A stretch of 64,000 nt of DNA. Origin: Diploptera punctata. Its lineage: Eukaryota > Arthropoda > Insecta > Blattodea > Blaberidae. Where the stretch lies: assembly GCA_030220185.1 (NCBI GenBank), contig JASPKZ010004571.1, positions 434,001-498,000 on the forward strand, written 5' to 3'. Positions 1 to 12,479 of the stretch are shown piece after piece. The position numbers and the translations under genes were made by a program. The notes beneath the pieces were generated by a model, which was given only the letters and a program-made list of their open reading frames with translations, ran no database searches and had not been told where the DNA came from. Each line of letters begins with the position of its first letter. The stretch's first letter is position 1.

Positions 1-50
1 AATAAATATGAAATTTGAATAAAACTAAGTTTTATTTTTATTTAATTAAT
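1..50 (+). mobile_element. Tail of a Penelope-like element, family PLE-B
   Basis: These bases match the 3' tail of the PLE-B copy at 39728-39777 almost base for base (AATAAATATGAAA... then TTTTATTTAATTAAT). The rest of the element lies before the window. Confidence 0.6.
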
Positions 51-750
51 GAATAAAATTAAGTTATTTACTCACAAATCATTATTTAACTATAGTTATT
101 TTAAAATATTTATATATTTAATGTAAACGGCGATGTTTGAAAACAAATGAGAAATGGTTGGTTATGATTCATTTGTTCATCACTGGAACTTGATCATACT
201 ATTTATTGGTAATAAAAGATTCCGGGCTATGTGGCCGTGGTCTATAACTGGTATAACTAGACCACGGCCACATAGCCCGGAATCTTTTATTACCATGATT
301 ACCGGCCGTGAAAGCCTGCATTCCACTATCATACTATTTATTGCCAAATAGGATCGCAATATTGTAAGAATGCACCCTAGTGGAGAAAAAATTAAACACG
401 TCAAACTGTATATTATAACCAACATTACAGGTTATTAATTCATTTTTTCGGAAACAACTCAGTAAAATCAGTATTTAAAAACACGATTATTGAGCACACA
501 ATTATCTAATGTGTAAGTCGAAGGAATCTGTTCATTATTTGCTGTATTCAACATATATGTTAGAGAGTCGGTCACTGCAAAATAATGCTCTGACCTGTTC
601 AGAATATTAAAAAGGAGGAGCTTCCTTTAATATGGTAAGTAGATAAATATCGAGGTGAAACACAACTGTCATTGGTTGTAAAACAAAATTCATTGAAACG
701 TGATTGGTCATTGACTCCCATTTGGAGCATGAGTTAAATAGTCGGTGAAA
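51..750 (+). repeat. Left arm of a long-range inverted repeat (partner 9640-10297)
   Basis: Reverse-complementing 9640-10297 gives the same ordered blocks: the block with TAAACGGCGATGTTTGAAA, the block with AAGAATGCACCCTAGTGGAG, and the block with TGCTCTGACCTGTTCAGAAT. Similarity is diverged but continuous for about 0.65 kb. The left copy holds an extra nested insertion (209-327). The family is unknown; both copies lie directly beside PLE-B tails, so this may be PLE-B upstream sequence or a separate element. Confidence 0.6.
193..343. mobile_element. 119-bp palindromic PLE-type insertion with 16-bp target duplication
   Basis: Bases 193-208 and 328-343 are the same 16-mer, ATCATACTATTTATTG. 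The insert (209-327) contains 37-nt perfect inverted arms (208-244 and 258-294) around a 13-nt loop. Its CCGGCCGTGAAAGCCT end resembles the insert at 58254-58428. The related repeat lacks it at 10100-10170, so the empty site is present in the same window. No coding capacity. Confidence 0.8.
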
Positions 751-1012
751 GTATCGCAACCTTAGAAAACCACTCGAGATAAACCATTGTACCAAGGGCA
801 TTCATAATATGGTTTTCAAACCCGCATATAGTAAATTACAATGCACGGTATAAGTGAATTAAGTATAAAGTGCAGTTGTTTAACATTATACCATATTGAG
901 TCTAAAATTTATAAACTTTACTGAGATATGAACGTCTTTTCTTAGAAATTTTAAAATTCTTCTTCGTATAAAACTCCTACAATTTTACATTATGTATACT
1001 AAGAACACATTA

Positions 1013-1336
1013 GTCCACCGTTGTGGTCTCGAGGTAGCGTGCTGCCTAGTCACGCAGCGGGCCCGGGTTCGATCACCGGTCGGGGCAGTTTTTCTGGGTG
1101 AGGTTTTTATCGGGGTTTTTCCTCACCTGTAAGACAAATGTCAGGAAAACTTTAAGGTCCAAACGGTCCCCGAAATCATATGGCCATCATCATCATCCTT
1201 ATCATTATTATCATCCTTCACCGGTGTGGAAAGCAACGGGAAGCTACCACACTTACAATTCCCTAGTAAAGCTGCAAGCATAGCATGAAAATGCTATGAT
1301 CGCAGTGAAGGACCTGCCTTCGGGCAGAATTATTAT
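1013..1336 (+). mobile_element. tRNA-derived SINE, family SINE-A
   Basis: The head has Pol III A-box (TGGTCTCGAGGTAGCG) and B-box (GGGTTCGATCACCGG) motifs. A body follows with GTGAGGTTTTTATCGGGG and CCTCACCTGTAAGACAAATG, then CAT repeats and a 3' part ending TTATGGATGG before an ATT microsatellite. Three more copies are at 3537, 7238 (minus) and 41022. Small reading frames here are shadows. Confidence 0.85.
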
Positions 1337-1570
<234 letters not shown>

Positions 1571-1574
1571 TTAC

Positions 1575-3019
1575 TGTTGTTTAATTTTTCTTCACATTCA
1601 AACATAAGTAAAAGTTTGTTATTAAGATCATTGGGGAAATAATGACAAAAGAAGTGAATGTGTGAAGCCAGATGTGCAGATTCCCAAGAGACCGTATAGT
1701 TCTGTATAAGAATTGATTCGTAGATAAGGGGACTTTTAAATGCATGGTGTGGACCTACTGTATTTTCTCTCAACTGTAAAGAGCATCTCATTCAATCTGT
1801 CTAAACGTTTTCTCGTTCATTCCTAAATGGATATTGGACTCGGACACACGTTCAATTTTCAAGTTCTTTAAATTGAAGAAATCAGGTTTCATAATAAATT
1901 TTAAGTGCAATTTACCTCAGTATACAATAACTGAGGCTTCCAGAGCTTCGAGTCAAATCAATAATAAGCTTAATATACGTATTTTTAATAATAAACCGCT
2001 GCACTGTTCGGAAATACTGAAGAAGTATTTTAGTCAGATCTTCATTATGCCCCACGTTGTGACGACATTTTGAAGAAGTAATTCTTTTCCCATACTATGG
2101 CGATGTTTTGAAGCAGCAAACTCTCGTCATATCCGATGATGTAGTAACATTTTGAAGAATTAGTGTCCCAAAAAAGAATTACTGGTTCAGGTTGGGTTTG
2201 ATTTTCGGTAGAGCTGTATTCTCTTCTCAAGGTCGAAGTTGGTACACAAGATAGGAAAACACTTTAAAAATCACTAATAACTGATTCTTGTAGAAATAGT
2301 TGTAAATTTATTTACTATTTAATTTCCCAGCAGATCAAGTAAATATAGGTGGTATTATTCTTCACCGTCAATTAAAATTAAATTATTTTCTTTTCTTGAA
2401 TCAAATATCACATTTTATCAGGAGAGCTGTTATTGCTTCTATCCTTGATGAAAGTTATATGCTGACTGATCAGTGTAATTCTGTTATAATTTTTAAAGAA
2501 CATTATTACATCACATGATTTTATATTTAAATTCTATTGGTTAACGGTCCATTAAATACCAGGTTCAAATTTGATTTGTTAAATCAAAAAGTTAATTGTT
2601 TTAACACCCAATCAGAATTTAGTATACTTTTATTTAAAAATATTAAGTTAAGCAGGTGTTCCTATTACAGTTATAACAGAAAGCTTTATATTTCAGACAA
2701 CAATGACTTAAGACACAATTTTAAAAGCATTATTTAAAAAGACTTATATAATACAATTTTTTTAATTGTTACTGAGACATATTTATTCAACAATGAACAA
2801 CAATTAATTATTTAGATGTTTTTCTTTATTTAAGTTATATTTAAATATTAAAAGAATTTTAAAATATAAAATTATTAACTTAAACTTTCATATTTATTAT
2901 GATATTAAAATCCTGCTATAATACCCATAGAGATTCACGAGAGGAAGAGTTATTTTAAAGTGGGGAACTGATAGAAATGTCTGCTTAACAGCTTAACAAC
3001 GAGATCTTGGACAATTAAT
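1575..3019. other. AT-rich spacer, nothing recognised
   Basis: No coding similarity, RNA gene or terminal repeats seen. Reading frames of 60-90 codons have no family features. Confidence 0.5.
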
Positions 3020-3275
3020 AATTCTGTGGCACCATGCATGAAACCAATAACCCACATTTAAGTAGTTCTGAGAAAAATGAAGATTCATGCATGGAGGTTT
3101 CCTATCTGAAGTGAACCTCCAAAGTGTTGCCATCTGTGGATCTTCTGTTTAACTAATTGTACATCAATCAAAATTTGAGGGATGATAAATGACAGCTCCA
3201 ATATTACATTAATAATATTAACTCTTTTTTTTTTAATTTGAGGGTTATGGGTTTTATGCATGGTGCCACAGAATT
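3020..3275. mobile_element. MITE-like element with about 35-bp terminal inverted repeats
   Basis: The left end begins AATTCTGTGGCACCATGCAT and the right end is its near-perfect complement (ATGCATGGTGCCACAGAATT). The 256-bp interior is AT-rich and non-coding. I could not fix the target duplication, so the superfamily is open. Confidence 0.6.
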
Positions 3276-3536
3276 GTAAGGGACTTTTTTAAAACTAATA
3301 TACAGGTGCAGCATAAGTCAGTTAACCGAAAATGCAAATGTATTATTTTCTGTTGCTTACAACATCTATACAAAAAACAACTACCGAAATTGTTCAAACT
3401 GATTCTCTTAAAAATCAAATAATGTCATAGTTTTTTCCAAATATCCCCTCGACTATGAGATCAGTACCTCATGCCAATTCCCTACCATTTACTAACCAAC
3501 CTTAAGTATGAACCTAAGATGAAGACTAATCCGACC

Positions 3537-3715
3537 CTGGTCTCGGGATAGAGTCGTTGCCTCGTACGCAGCGGGCCCGGTTTCGATCCCCGGTCGGGAC
3601 CAGTTTTCTGGAAGATGTTTTGGGGGGGGGGGTTCCTCACCAATGAGACAAATGTCAGGAAACTGTAAGCCTCAAGCGGTCCTCGAGCATTATCTGGCCA
3701 TCATAATCAATATTA
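3537..3715 (+). mobile_element. Degenerate SINE-A copy
   Basis: The A- and B-box-like head (TGGTCTCGGGATAG, TTTCGATCCCCGGTCGGG) is followed by the diverged SINE-A body (TTCCTCACCAATGAGACAAA). It ends before the CAT tail. The following 3716-4060 holds nothing I recognise. Confidence 0.7.
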
Positions 3716-4356
3716 TCGTATGTCCTGTTTAGTATATGAATGTATGTGAATAGTGTGTTTCGTCTTCATGTTGTGTTGTCTCGGAGGAGGCCTTGATATT
3801 GAGCTGATCACTCATTCGAGAGGCCGTCCTTGTGTGGTTCTAAAAAGTATGTGTGCGATCCATATTTAAAATCCCTCTCCCGACAGGTCGCGTCAACGTA
3901 AAGTCCGGGAGGCGTATGGCACGTAAAAGTATCTATAAGATGAGAGAATAAACTGCGTTAATAGAATGGACTATTTACAATAAGTACCAGTTAAAATGCA
4001 GAAGATGAAACATTGTTTTTAAAAGGCTCCATATCGGAATTACTTGATGAAGTTTAATAATTTAGTTGAGCACGACTGACTTACCAGGTACCAATTTTAT
4101 ATTCAATATCTTATTTACAATAAATCAGAAAGTGTTACCATATGAAATATTTTATGTAATTCCATGCGATGTCATGTCTTGTTTTATTATTATATTGCAT
4201 TGCATTACTGTACATTACATTATAAAGTTTATGTTTTTAAATCTATCCTCTTAAGCGATGTACTACCTAAGTTATCAACGATATGACTTAAATTATTTAA
4301 ATACAAGTAAATGTAATAACAATAATTATTATTATTATTATTATCTATTTATTTAT

Positions 4357-4600
4357 TTATTTATTTATATACAGAATTTTAATGTTTACACATATTTCTG
4401 TGCCTAAAGTTTTATTTTTCTTCTCCACTCGTCTCTCTCCATCCAATCCTCTTGCTCTCATTCCAGTTCTTATTTCCTGCACCCACGAGTTTCGAGGTCT
4501 TCCTCTCCTCCTTTTTCCAGGTGAACGCCATTCCAATGTTTTCCTGGGTATTCTTTCTTCTTGCATTCGTCGTACGTGCCCATACCAATTTAATTGCTTA
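4357..4600 (-). pseudogene. LINE reverse transcriptase C-terminal fragment
   Basis: The minus strand encodes RIPRKTLEWRSPGKRRRGRPRNSW, the R-PK/GRPR-W tail typical of insect non-LTR retrotransposon ORF2 C-termini, followed by MRARGLD. Only about 70 codons remain; a 5'-truncated relic. Confidence 0.7.
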
Positions 4601-4682
4601 TACCGTATAAAGATTTAAAGCCGAACGGAAATAAACCAAGACGACAAAAGCAAAGGAAGAGGACATTTATTGTTGGATCATG

Positions 4683-4809
<127 letters not shown>

Positions 4810-4892
4810 TAAAATATAAAATAAATATTATTGACAGAAACCTAATAGAAATTATTAAACAAACCTATAAAGATAACTCCTCTTATGTTAAA

Positions 4893-5828
4893 ATGGGAAA
4901 TATAATGTCTAATCCTATAAACACCTCAAAGGGATTGAAACAAGGGTGCAGTCTATCACCAATTTTATTTAATATTTATGTAGAATTTATATTAACGAAA
5001 TGGAAACAAAGCTGCAAAGGTATGGGGATCCCAATAGGCAATAGATTTTTGCTGACATTACAATTTGCCGATGATCAACTGGTTTTAGCGCAAGACAATT
5101 TTGATATGGAATTCATGATAAAAAGGTTGAAAAGCACATATGAATCATGGGGTCTCACAGTAAATTTACAAAAAACAGAATATCTGGCAATAAATAGCAA
5201 TGAAAGAGAAAACTTAGTATTGGAAGATGGAATCCAAATAAAGCAAGTGAAACAAACTAAATATTTGGGAATGATTATGGATAACATCGAAGGTATAGGC
5301 AAAGAGAACATAAAACATAGAATTGAATTGAGTAGCAAAATAATATCATCATTAAATTCCATATGGTGGGATAAGCATATTTGGAAAGACACAAAAAAAT
5401 ATATTGGTAAAACATTGGTGGAATCTGTTGCAATGTACGGAAGTGAGGTATGGACAATCAATAAGTACTACAAGAATAGACTAATAGCTCTAGAAATGGA
5501 TTATTTACGAAGAAGTACCAGAAAGTCTAAAATAGAACGTGTCACAAATAAGGAAATTAGAAACAAAATGGAAGCAGAAGAAAGCATAATTGAAAGAATT
5601 GAGGAAAAGGAATTAAAGTGGTTAGGACATGTTTTAAGAATGGAAGATGAGCGATGGCCGAAGCAACTATATGAATGGCATCCTAACAGAAAGAAGAAAA
5701 GAGGAAGACCAAGGTTAACATGGAAGGAAAACATGAAGACAGTAATGCAAGCTAGAGGGCTAAGCATCGAAGATGCCCAAGACCGTAGGCTTTGGAGGTT
5801 TGGCACGGGAAGACGGCAGCAGCTGTAA
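4893..5828 (+). pseudogene. 5'-truncated LINE ORF2 with open reverse transcriptase frame
   Basis: A 311-codon open frame. It starts in RT motif B (LKQGCSLSPILFN), has motif C FADDQLV, then KYLG and MYGSEVWTI, then the terminal LKWLGHVLRMEDERWPKQL and KKRGRPRLTW block. The N-terminal endonuclease and first RT motifs are missing, so it is 5'-truncated at or beside the AAT repeat. A GATA-rich 3' tail (5840-5860) follows the stop. Having no internal stop over 0.9 kb, it is one of the youngest LINE copies here. Confidence 0.88.
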
Positions 5829-5871
5829 AAACCCGAAGATAGATAGATAGAGATAAAATAAATATTCTCAA

Positions 5872-6188
5872 CTCGTGTCTAACTCAGGGTCATGTCGAGG
5901 AATGAGATGAGATGAAGCCCCTATATTTATAGAGTTCTGTGAACTGCAAGGGTGCCGGTCGACCACTCCTGACGCACCACCACAGGGGCGGATGAATGAA
6001 ATGAAACGAAATGGATGAGATGAATATGGAGAAATGGTAGAATGAAATATGTGGCAGGGGAAAACGGGAGAAACACCGAGTAAAAACCTGCCCAAGCACC
6101 GTTTCGACCACCACGAAACCCACTTGGAGTGACCGAGACTCGATCTCGGGACCCCAGCGGTGAGAGGCGAGCGTCTAACCCCTTGCGC

Positions 6189-6190
<2 letters not shown>
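5872..6190 (-). mobile_element. tRNA-derived SINE, family SINE-B
   Basis: The reverse complement starts with a tRNA-like head (GGGGTTAGACGCTCGCCT, then GATCGAGTCTCGGTC) followed by a body with CACGAAACGG-like and CCTGTGGTGGTGCGTC blocks. It is flanked by AAT repeats. Single copy in the window. Confidence 0.7.

Positions 6191-6270
<80 letters not shown>
6189..6270 (+). repeat. (AAT)n microsatellite
   Basis: Nearly pure AAT, lying between SINE-B and the 3' end of the LINE-R copy. Confidence 0.95.
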
Positions 6271-6272
<2 letters not shown>

Positions 6273-7057
6273 CTTCTTTCCAAATATTAGACCAAGGCCT
6301 GTTACGATCCTATAGAAAATTTTCCCTCCAGCGTTTCATAGGACGGCCCAGTGATCTTCGTCCTCTTGGTATATAATTATAAACAGCTTTGGGGATCCGA
6401 TTTCAACTCATTCTTTCTAGATGGTGTTTCAAATTTAGTTGGTACTGTTTAATATATCCCAAAATTGGCGTAGTCTTCATTCTTTTAAGATATCGGTGTT
6501 CCTTTTCCGATCCCATCTGGTGTAACCCGCTGTTCTGCGCATGAATCTCATTTGACAAGCAGTTATTCTGCTTTCATGTTGTCTTTTTGGTGTCCATGCT
6601 TCACTACCATAGGTCAACACTGGTCTAACCAAAGTGTTATATAAACGTAATCTGGTGTTTTTTTGTACAACGGTTGGTTTCATAACTTGATTAATAATTC
6701 CCAAACTTTTATTATAACTAGTAATTTTTTCAGGGATATCCTTTTCATCCCAGATAGAGAGATAATATCCAAGATATTTAAATTGATTAGATCTCTCTAA
6801 AATTTTATTCTCGAGACAGATTTTACTTTGCATGGATTCCTTCCCATGAAATGCCATAATTTTAGTTTTCTTAATTGATATTTCCATATTAAATTTGGCA
6901 CCTATTTTTTTGTAAATTATAAATTGATCGTTGCAAATCATTTTCGGAAAGTGCCACAAGAGCTAAATCGTCTGCAAAAAGAATAGCATCGAGTTTGAGG
7001 TTCCTATTGATGGGTATATATCCTCGTTGTGTTTTCCTCCATTCGTTTATTAATTTA

Positions 7058-7091
<34 letters not shown>

Positions 7092-7200
7092 GAAAAGCAC
7101 CGGTGAAAGTCCACATCCCTATCTTACTCCAGTGTTGATAATTTCCCAAGAAGATAATTTGCCATCTTGTTTGACAGAGATTTCATTATTTTTATAGATG
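6271..7200 (-). pseudogene. LINE-R family reverse transcriptase, broken
   Basis: The minus strand encodes RT pieces in order: LFADDLALVALSENDL (7149-6889), then KKTKIMAFHG, FKYLGYY, VLTYGSEAWTPKRQHES and MRFMRRTAGYTRWDRKRN (6959-6477). Frameshifts separate them, and a (TA)n tract (7065-7089) sits inside. The 3' untranslated end, with AGGCCTTGGTCTAATATTTGG, is shared with copies at 8295, 42790, 48101 and 54262. Confidence 0.85.
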
Positions 7201-7237
7201 TTGAAGATATAAGACAATAATAATAATAATAATAATA

Positions 7238-7584
7238 ATCCATCCATCCATAGTAATTCTGCCCGAAGACAGGTCCTTCACTGCAATCATAGCATTTTCA
7301 TGCTATGCTTGCAGCTTTACTAGGGAATTGTAGGTGTGGTAGCTTCCCGTGCTTTCCACACCGGTGAAGGATGATGATGATGATGATAATGATAAGGATG
7401 ATGATGATGATGACCATATGATTTCGGGGACCATTTGGGCCTTAAAGTTTTTCTGACATTTGTCTTACAGGTGAGGAAAAACCCCGATAAAAACCTCACC
7501 CAGAAAAACTGCCCCGACCGGGGATCGAACCCGGGCCCGCTGCGTGACAAGGCAGCACGCTACCTCGAGACCACAGCGGTGGAC

Positions 7585-7586
<2 letters not shown>
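7238..7586 (-). mobile_element. SINE-A copy, near full length
   Basis: The reverse complement has the head GTCCACCGCTGTGGTCTCG, A and B boxes, body, an ATGATG tract (CAT in sense) and the 3' part ending CATGGATGGATGG. AAT repeats flank both sides (7216-7240, 7587-7634). Confidence 0.87.

Positions 7587-7634
<48 letters not shown>
7587..7634 (+). repeat. (AAT)n microsatellite
   Basis: Sixteen or so AAT units next to SINE-A. From 7640 to 8290 nothing else is recognised. Confidence 0.95.
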
Positions 7635-7635
<1 letters not shown>

Positions 7636-8294
7636 GTAGAAGTTCACTTAAAATCGATACAAGTAGGTACTTTAAAACGAAAATTCGAAATGCATATACA
7701 TATTCAATAAAAGTTTCTCGTAGTTAGTAAGTTTCTTAACTCTGTCTCTTTTAGTAATTCTCTAACTTCTGGAAACGCGAAATGAAGTTCCATTTATGTA
7801 AGTCTTTTTTTTTTCACCACAGTTTGTAGAGTTAACCAGATGACGATGGAAACGTTGAAGAGACAAGAGATGGGATGAGATGTCATTACCAGAAAACGTG
7901 AAACGACATTATAAATTATAATTTTCGAATAACTCTGGACGGAAATGAACACGCTAGCATGATTGCATGCAGAAGAAAACGATATTACAATGACTATTTA
8001 AGTTAATATTAGGATATTCTCGTTCAAGAGATGTATTGTAGCCTTAAGAAATTCAGTACCCTAACATTTCAGTGATGAGAGGACGAGTAAAAAAACCATT
8101 CTCTTTCTGATTTCAACGTTTCCATCGAGAAATTTCACAAGAAACATTACTCAAACCTATAAAAATGGCAGCAGTATAATTTTATCATTCTAACTCTGAT
8201 ATTTTTAAAAGCTGGTAGCATTGTTCTCTCTCTCTAAATCATTTATTTTTGTTCTTTTAATAGATTATTTGTTTTTTAAATTCTAAAAAAAAAT

Positions 8295-8604
8295 CTCTTC
8301 TTCTTCTTCTTCTTCCTCCCTTCCAAGTATTAGGCCAAGGCCTGTTACGAACCTATAGAAAACTTTCCCTCCAGCGTTTCATAGGACGGCCCAGTGATCT
8401 TCGTCCTCTTGGTATATAATTATAAACAGCTTTGGGGATCCGATTTGAACTCATTCTTTCAAGATGGTGTTTCCAATTTAGTTGGTACTGTTTAATATAT
8501 TCCAAAATTGGCGTAGTCTTCAGTTCTTTTAAGATATCGGTGTTCCTTTTCCGATCCCTTCTGGTGTAACCCGCTGTTCTGCGCATGAATCTCATTTCAC
8601 AACC
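8295..8604 (-). pseudogene. LINE-R 3' fragment
   Basis: Encodes MRFMRRTAGYTRRDRKRN, then ILKELKTTPILEYIKQYQ, the C-terminal RT block, and ends in a GAAGAAG-type tail (8295-8325). It is about 95% like 42790-43257 by eye. A TTTCTTTTC-rich low-complexity stretch follows (8670-8720). Confidence 0.85.
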
Positions 8605-9350
8605 TCTCTTGGTTAACTCTTGTTTTTTCGACCCCGACGCTATTAGGGCATCCGAGGGCTAGGGAATCTTTCCTTTCTTCCATTTCTTCTTTCCTTTCTT
8701 TTCTTTTCTTCTCCAGAAAAGCCTGACCAGAGGCTATAAGATGGCAGCCCCATCACTGGTCTTGCCTTCCTTTGGCCAGCAACCAATCGAAGGGACTATT
8801 ATTATACTTTCAAGTCTTATACGAGAAAAGTATCTCTATCGATATTATTTGATGTAAACGATCATGTTTTACTGAGTTGAAATGAGTAATATCACCAAAT
8901 TATTAAGTGGCGGAATTTAAAAGTCCACAACAAATCAATTAAGCACAAGATCCAAACGTTAAAACAAATATTGAAGGAGTATAATGATGTAGTAGAGAAC
9001 AGATGATCGCTATATCGTGGAAGCTATTTCGGTTATCTGCTAACTACCATGCTTTTGGATATGAGATCTATGGATTTTCCGAGCGTAAAATATCTGGTAA
9101 CTACGAGTATCTTCTAAAGGGAAATATTAAACATCATTCCTGAAATAAGAGAACTATTAACAATAAATGTTAGCCTTTTCACCAGATATATTCCTACAGT
9201 AGTTAGTACTAGTTTATAAAAATTGATTGGCGGATGATGATGATGATTCTATAGAGCATATTTCTAAAGTAGGTGGCATGAATTTTATTTTTAAACAAAA
9301 CAATATTCGCTGTGGTTACGTCATGATTTAATTTCAAACTAAAATTAACG

Positions 9351-9602
9351 TTAATTAAATGAAAATAAAACAGTTTTATTTGATTTTTATATGTATTATA
9401 TAATTCAGTGACAGCTGTTTCGATACACTGTACCTTCTTCAGACGTTAAATTATGAATTGTGTCTGAAGAAGGTACAGTGTACCAAAACAGCTGTCACTG
9501 AAATATATCTTAATAAATATGAAAATCAAATAAAACTAACTTTTATTTTTATTTAATTAATGGATATGGATTTTTATCAAGTAAACACCAACTCAATTGA
9601 TT
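9351..9602. mobile_element. PLE-B inverted terminal pair (no coding part)
   Basis: A minus-strand arm (9351-9450) and a plus-strand arm (9455-9602) each carry the PLE-B end: the core CTGAAGA, a GGTAC stem, and ACAGCTGT, then the AATAAAAC-rich tail ending CAACTCAATTGATT as in the copy at 39817. It is an inverted dimer reduced to its ends. Confidence 0.8.
9405..9447 (-). ncRNA. Hammerhead-ribozyme-like motif, PLE-B
   Basis: Minus strand: CTGAAGA, one extra A, stem II GGTAC/GTATC with AGT loop, GAA, stem III ACAGCTGT, then C at the cleavage position. All invariant core bases are present. The plus-strand partner (9464-9496) has lost the G of GAA. Confidence 0.6.
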
Positions 9603-9639
9603 AAAGTTAACGTATTCAAATATTCCGTAAATATAATAT

Positions 9640-10297
9640 TTCAGTGAATATTTAACTCATGCCCCAAATGGGAGTCACTGACCAATCGCATTTCAATGAA
9701 TTGTGATTAACAACCAATCACAGTCGTTTTTCACTTCGATTTTATCAGTTTAATTTTATCATGATAAAATCAAGCTCCTCCTTTTTAACATTCTGAATAG
9801 GTCAGAGCATTATTTTGCAGTGACTGGCTCTCTAAGAAATACGACTACCAGATTGTATATATAATGCAAATATGTAAACAGATACTGTTTGCAGTAGGCC
9901 TATATAATAGAAAAACATTTGTAGTAATTGATTATACCACAATAAAAAAACACTGTTTGCACTTTCTTAAACGTATTATTTCCCAGGTATTTACGTTCCA
10001 AAAAAATATATAATTTACATCATAGGCCATCAGAAATTAATTAATAACCTGTAACGTTGGTTATATTCTACAGTTTGATGTGTTTCATTTTTCTCCACTA
10101 GGGTGCATTCTTACAATATTGCGATCCTTTGGAAATAAATAATATGATCTGGTTGCAGCGATGAACAAATGAAGCATAACAAACGTTTCTCGTTTGCTTT
10201 CAAACATCGCCGTTTACATTAAATATATAAATATTTTTAAATAACTATATTTAAATAATGATTTGTGAGTAAACAGCTTAATTTTATTCATTAAATA
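9640..10297 (-). repeat. Right arm of the long-range inverted repeat (partner 51-750)
   Basis: Reverse complement of the left arm over blocks such as TAAACGGCGATGTTTGAAA and CTCCACTAGGGTGCATTCTT. It lacks the 209-327 insertion and so shows the empty target. The following 10300-10890 is AT-rich with nothing recognised. Confidence 0.6.
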
Positions 10298-11342
10298 GTC
10301 CTAACAAATGCCTTTCTTGCTTTCCAAATTCTCTAGATAAAATTCACTCCTCACTTCGTGAGTCGTGAATTTATCAATACTTAGAAATCACTCGTGGCAT
10401 TACTTATGATAATATTTCTAAAACAAATATGAAAATATAGGTATACTTTATGATACTTCTAATCTGATTTATTAACGATTTACTATTTTTTTTTAATATA
10501 TTCTTACAGTAAACCTAAGAAAATACCATCTGGCTGAGAACTTGATGAAAAATCTGCTTCATCATTTCACTCAGGTCTTCTTTGTTCCGAGTATAGATAA
10601 AGTCTTAGATAGCAAGAGATATTTGCTTTGATGTTGATACTCTATCCCAGAGATTACATAAACTTTAAAAGGTTGAATCTATTCCAAATATATAAAATGT
10701 AATTCATCTCAAGTAAAATTTAATATCAGGAAAAGAAGAATGTTACGTTCCTTTTATTGACAAAGAGTATTGTGTTTTGATTTTTTAAATATATTTTGTT
10801 CCTGCGTTCCCTCAAAGAAGACAAGTTATTTCGCAAAATATTCTTCTGCGGTACGAATATAGTTTTTAAAAAACAATATGAAAAAGTGCTCGCCCGTGTG
10901 GGGTTGTTAGTTCCCCAACGGGCGCCCCCCCCCCAGATGTGGATAGGGAAATGCTTCCCAGATATGGGTGGTGTCGGGGAAATGAAATATCCGAGGCGAA
11001 CCAAAACTAACAGCTACTGCCTTATAGGTCAGTGTTGATTCACTAAAGGCAAAAGAAAGACAACCTTGATTCAAATTACCTGGTCCTCCAGGTTGGGGGT
11101 TGTAGCAATGAGCCAGCTCCTCATTCTACTGAAAAATATTGTAATTGTAAGCCCAGGTTTTCCCTTTACAGAGACTTAGGCGCTCTCCCCCTACAGGGAA
11201 GAATTTGAACCATATTAATTTAGTTACACTTGTTTTCGTATAGATGTCATTTTGAGTGGTCCGTGGTCAGCGTTCCGCCTCATACTGACATCTAGGAAAC
11301 CAAGGTAGTACTAGGACAGGAAAATTCGGTAAATTTTGCTTA

Positions 11343-11545
11343 GAGGCCTTTTCATTCAGGATTAAGGATTTTTACGAGCCTGAAAATCTTCAGACTCGGG
11401 ACCCACGGCTTAAAGTCCCTCCCGGAGGACTTGCTCCTTGGAATTTTCCGTCCTAAAAAATCCATCGACCCCGGCCGGGTTTGAACCCGCGACCCTCGGG
11501 ACCAGAGGCAAGGAGCATAACCACTAGTCCACCGCGGCCGATACT
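11343..11545 (-). mobile_element. tRNA-derived SINE, family SINE-C
   Basis: The minus strand begins with a Glu/Asp-tRNA-like head (GGTGGACTAGTGGTTATGCT, then GGGTTCAAACCCGGCCGGG) followed by a body with GGAGGGACTTTAAGCCGTGG. Only one copy is in the window. Confidence 0.7.
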
Positions 11546-11559
11546 GAAAAATATCCAAT

Positions 11560-12470
11560 GCTAAAAAACCTACAGAGAAGAATGCGGGACGGAATTACCT
11601 ACAACGAACTAGCAGTAAAAGGTTAATGGATATTGTCATTGGTATGTTGAACGCAGTGCTTTGGAATAGAAATATAATATACAGAACGAAGAAAACTATA
11701 TTTCAAGTTCTGTTACAAAGCATTTTATTACATGGCTCCGAAACCTGGACAGTAAGTAGAAAACAAGCCAACACGCTGTTAGCAGTAGAAATGGATTTTT
11801 GGAGGCAATCGACAAGAATTTCAAGAAGGGAAATTGTACAAATTGAAAATAAAAATGGAAGAAGAGAGAATACCAAAGAAGATCCTTAATTGAAAAGCTA
11901 ATGCAAGAAGTGGAAGAGGCAGACCTAGAGAACGTTGGATGGATGGAGTGAGGAGAAGTATGGAAGCTAGAGATCTGAGAGAAGAAGATGCTCTAGACAG
12001 GAACCTCTGGTGACCTATCACTTTGGGTTGAAGGAGAAACACTGTATTGTGGAATATTCATAATTAATAAAAAAAATATTAGGAAAAATAGAAGAAAAAC
12101 GTTTTAAATGGTATGGACACCTCATAAGAATGGAAGAAGAGAAAATACCAAAGAAGATCCTTAATTGGAAAACTAATGGAAGAAGTGGAAGAGGCAGGTC
12201 TAGAGAACGATGATAGACAGAGTGAAGAGAAGTATGGAAGCTAGAGATTTGAGGAAGAATGCTGCTATTCTCGACAACTGGACCAAGATATCATGTAATA
12301 GGTCAGAGGGCAGACTGTTTGAACGTACAAACGGTCAGAACACGCCTTACAATTAAATTAATTTTGCGTAAAATCGTTTTTATTCAATGTCCGAAATTTA
12401 CGGGCGACTTTTTAGGAATATTCCACTATACAGTGTTTCTCCTTCAACCCACGCTGTATAATAAACCGTA
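11560..12470 (+). pseudogene. Cluster of LINE C-terminal fragments
   Basis: Plus-strand pieces encode ILLHGSETWTVSRKQA and AVEMDFWRQSTRISRR, then a frameshifted PK-IL / GRGRPRERW / DRNLW tail to about 12065. A second partial copy of the same tail follows (12090-12290). The terminal 40 bp (GTTGAAGGAGAAACACTGTA) recurs inverted at 12411-12454. So two direct and one inverted remnant of one LINE family. Confidence 0.7.
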
Positions 12471-12479
12471 GCGTGTCGC

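Noticed and set aside
10880..11200. Possible LINE 5' region or another SINE (CTGGTCCTCCAGGTTGGGGG block, C9 run)
   Set aside because: It looks like text that precedes some insect LINE endonuclease ORFs, but no coding part or second copy is present to support it.
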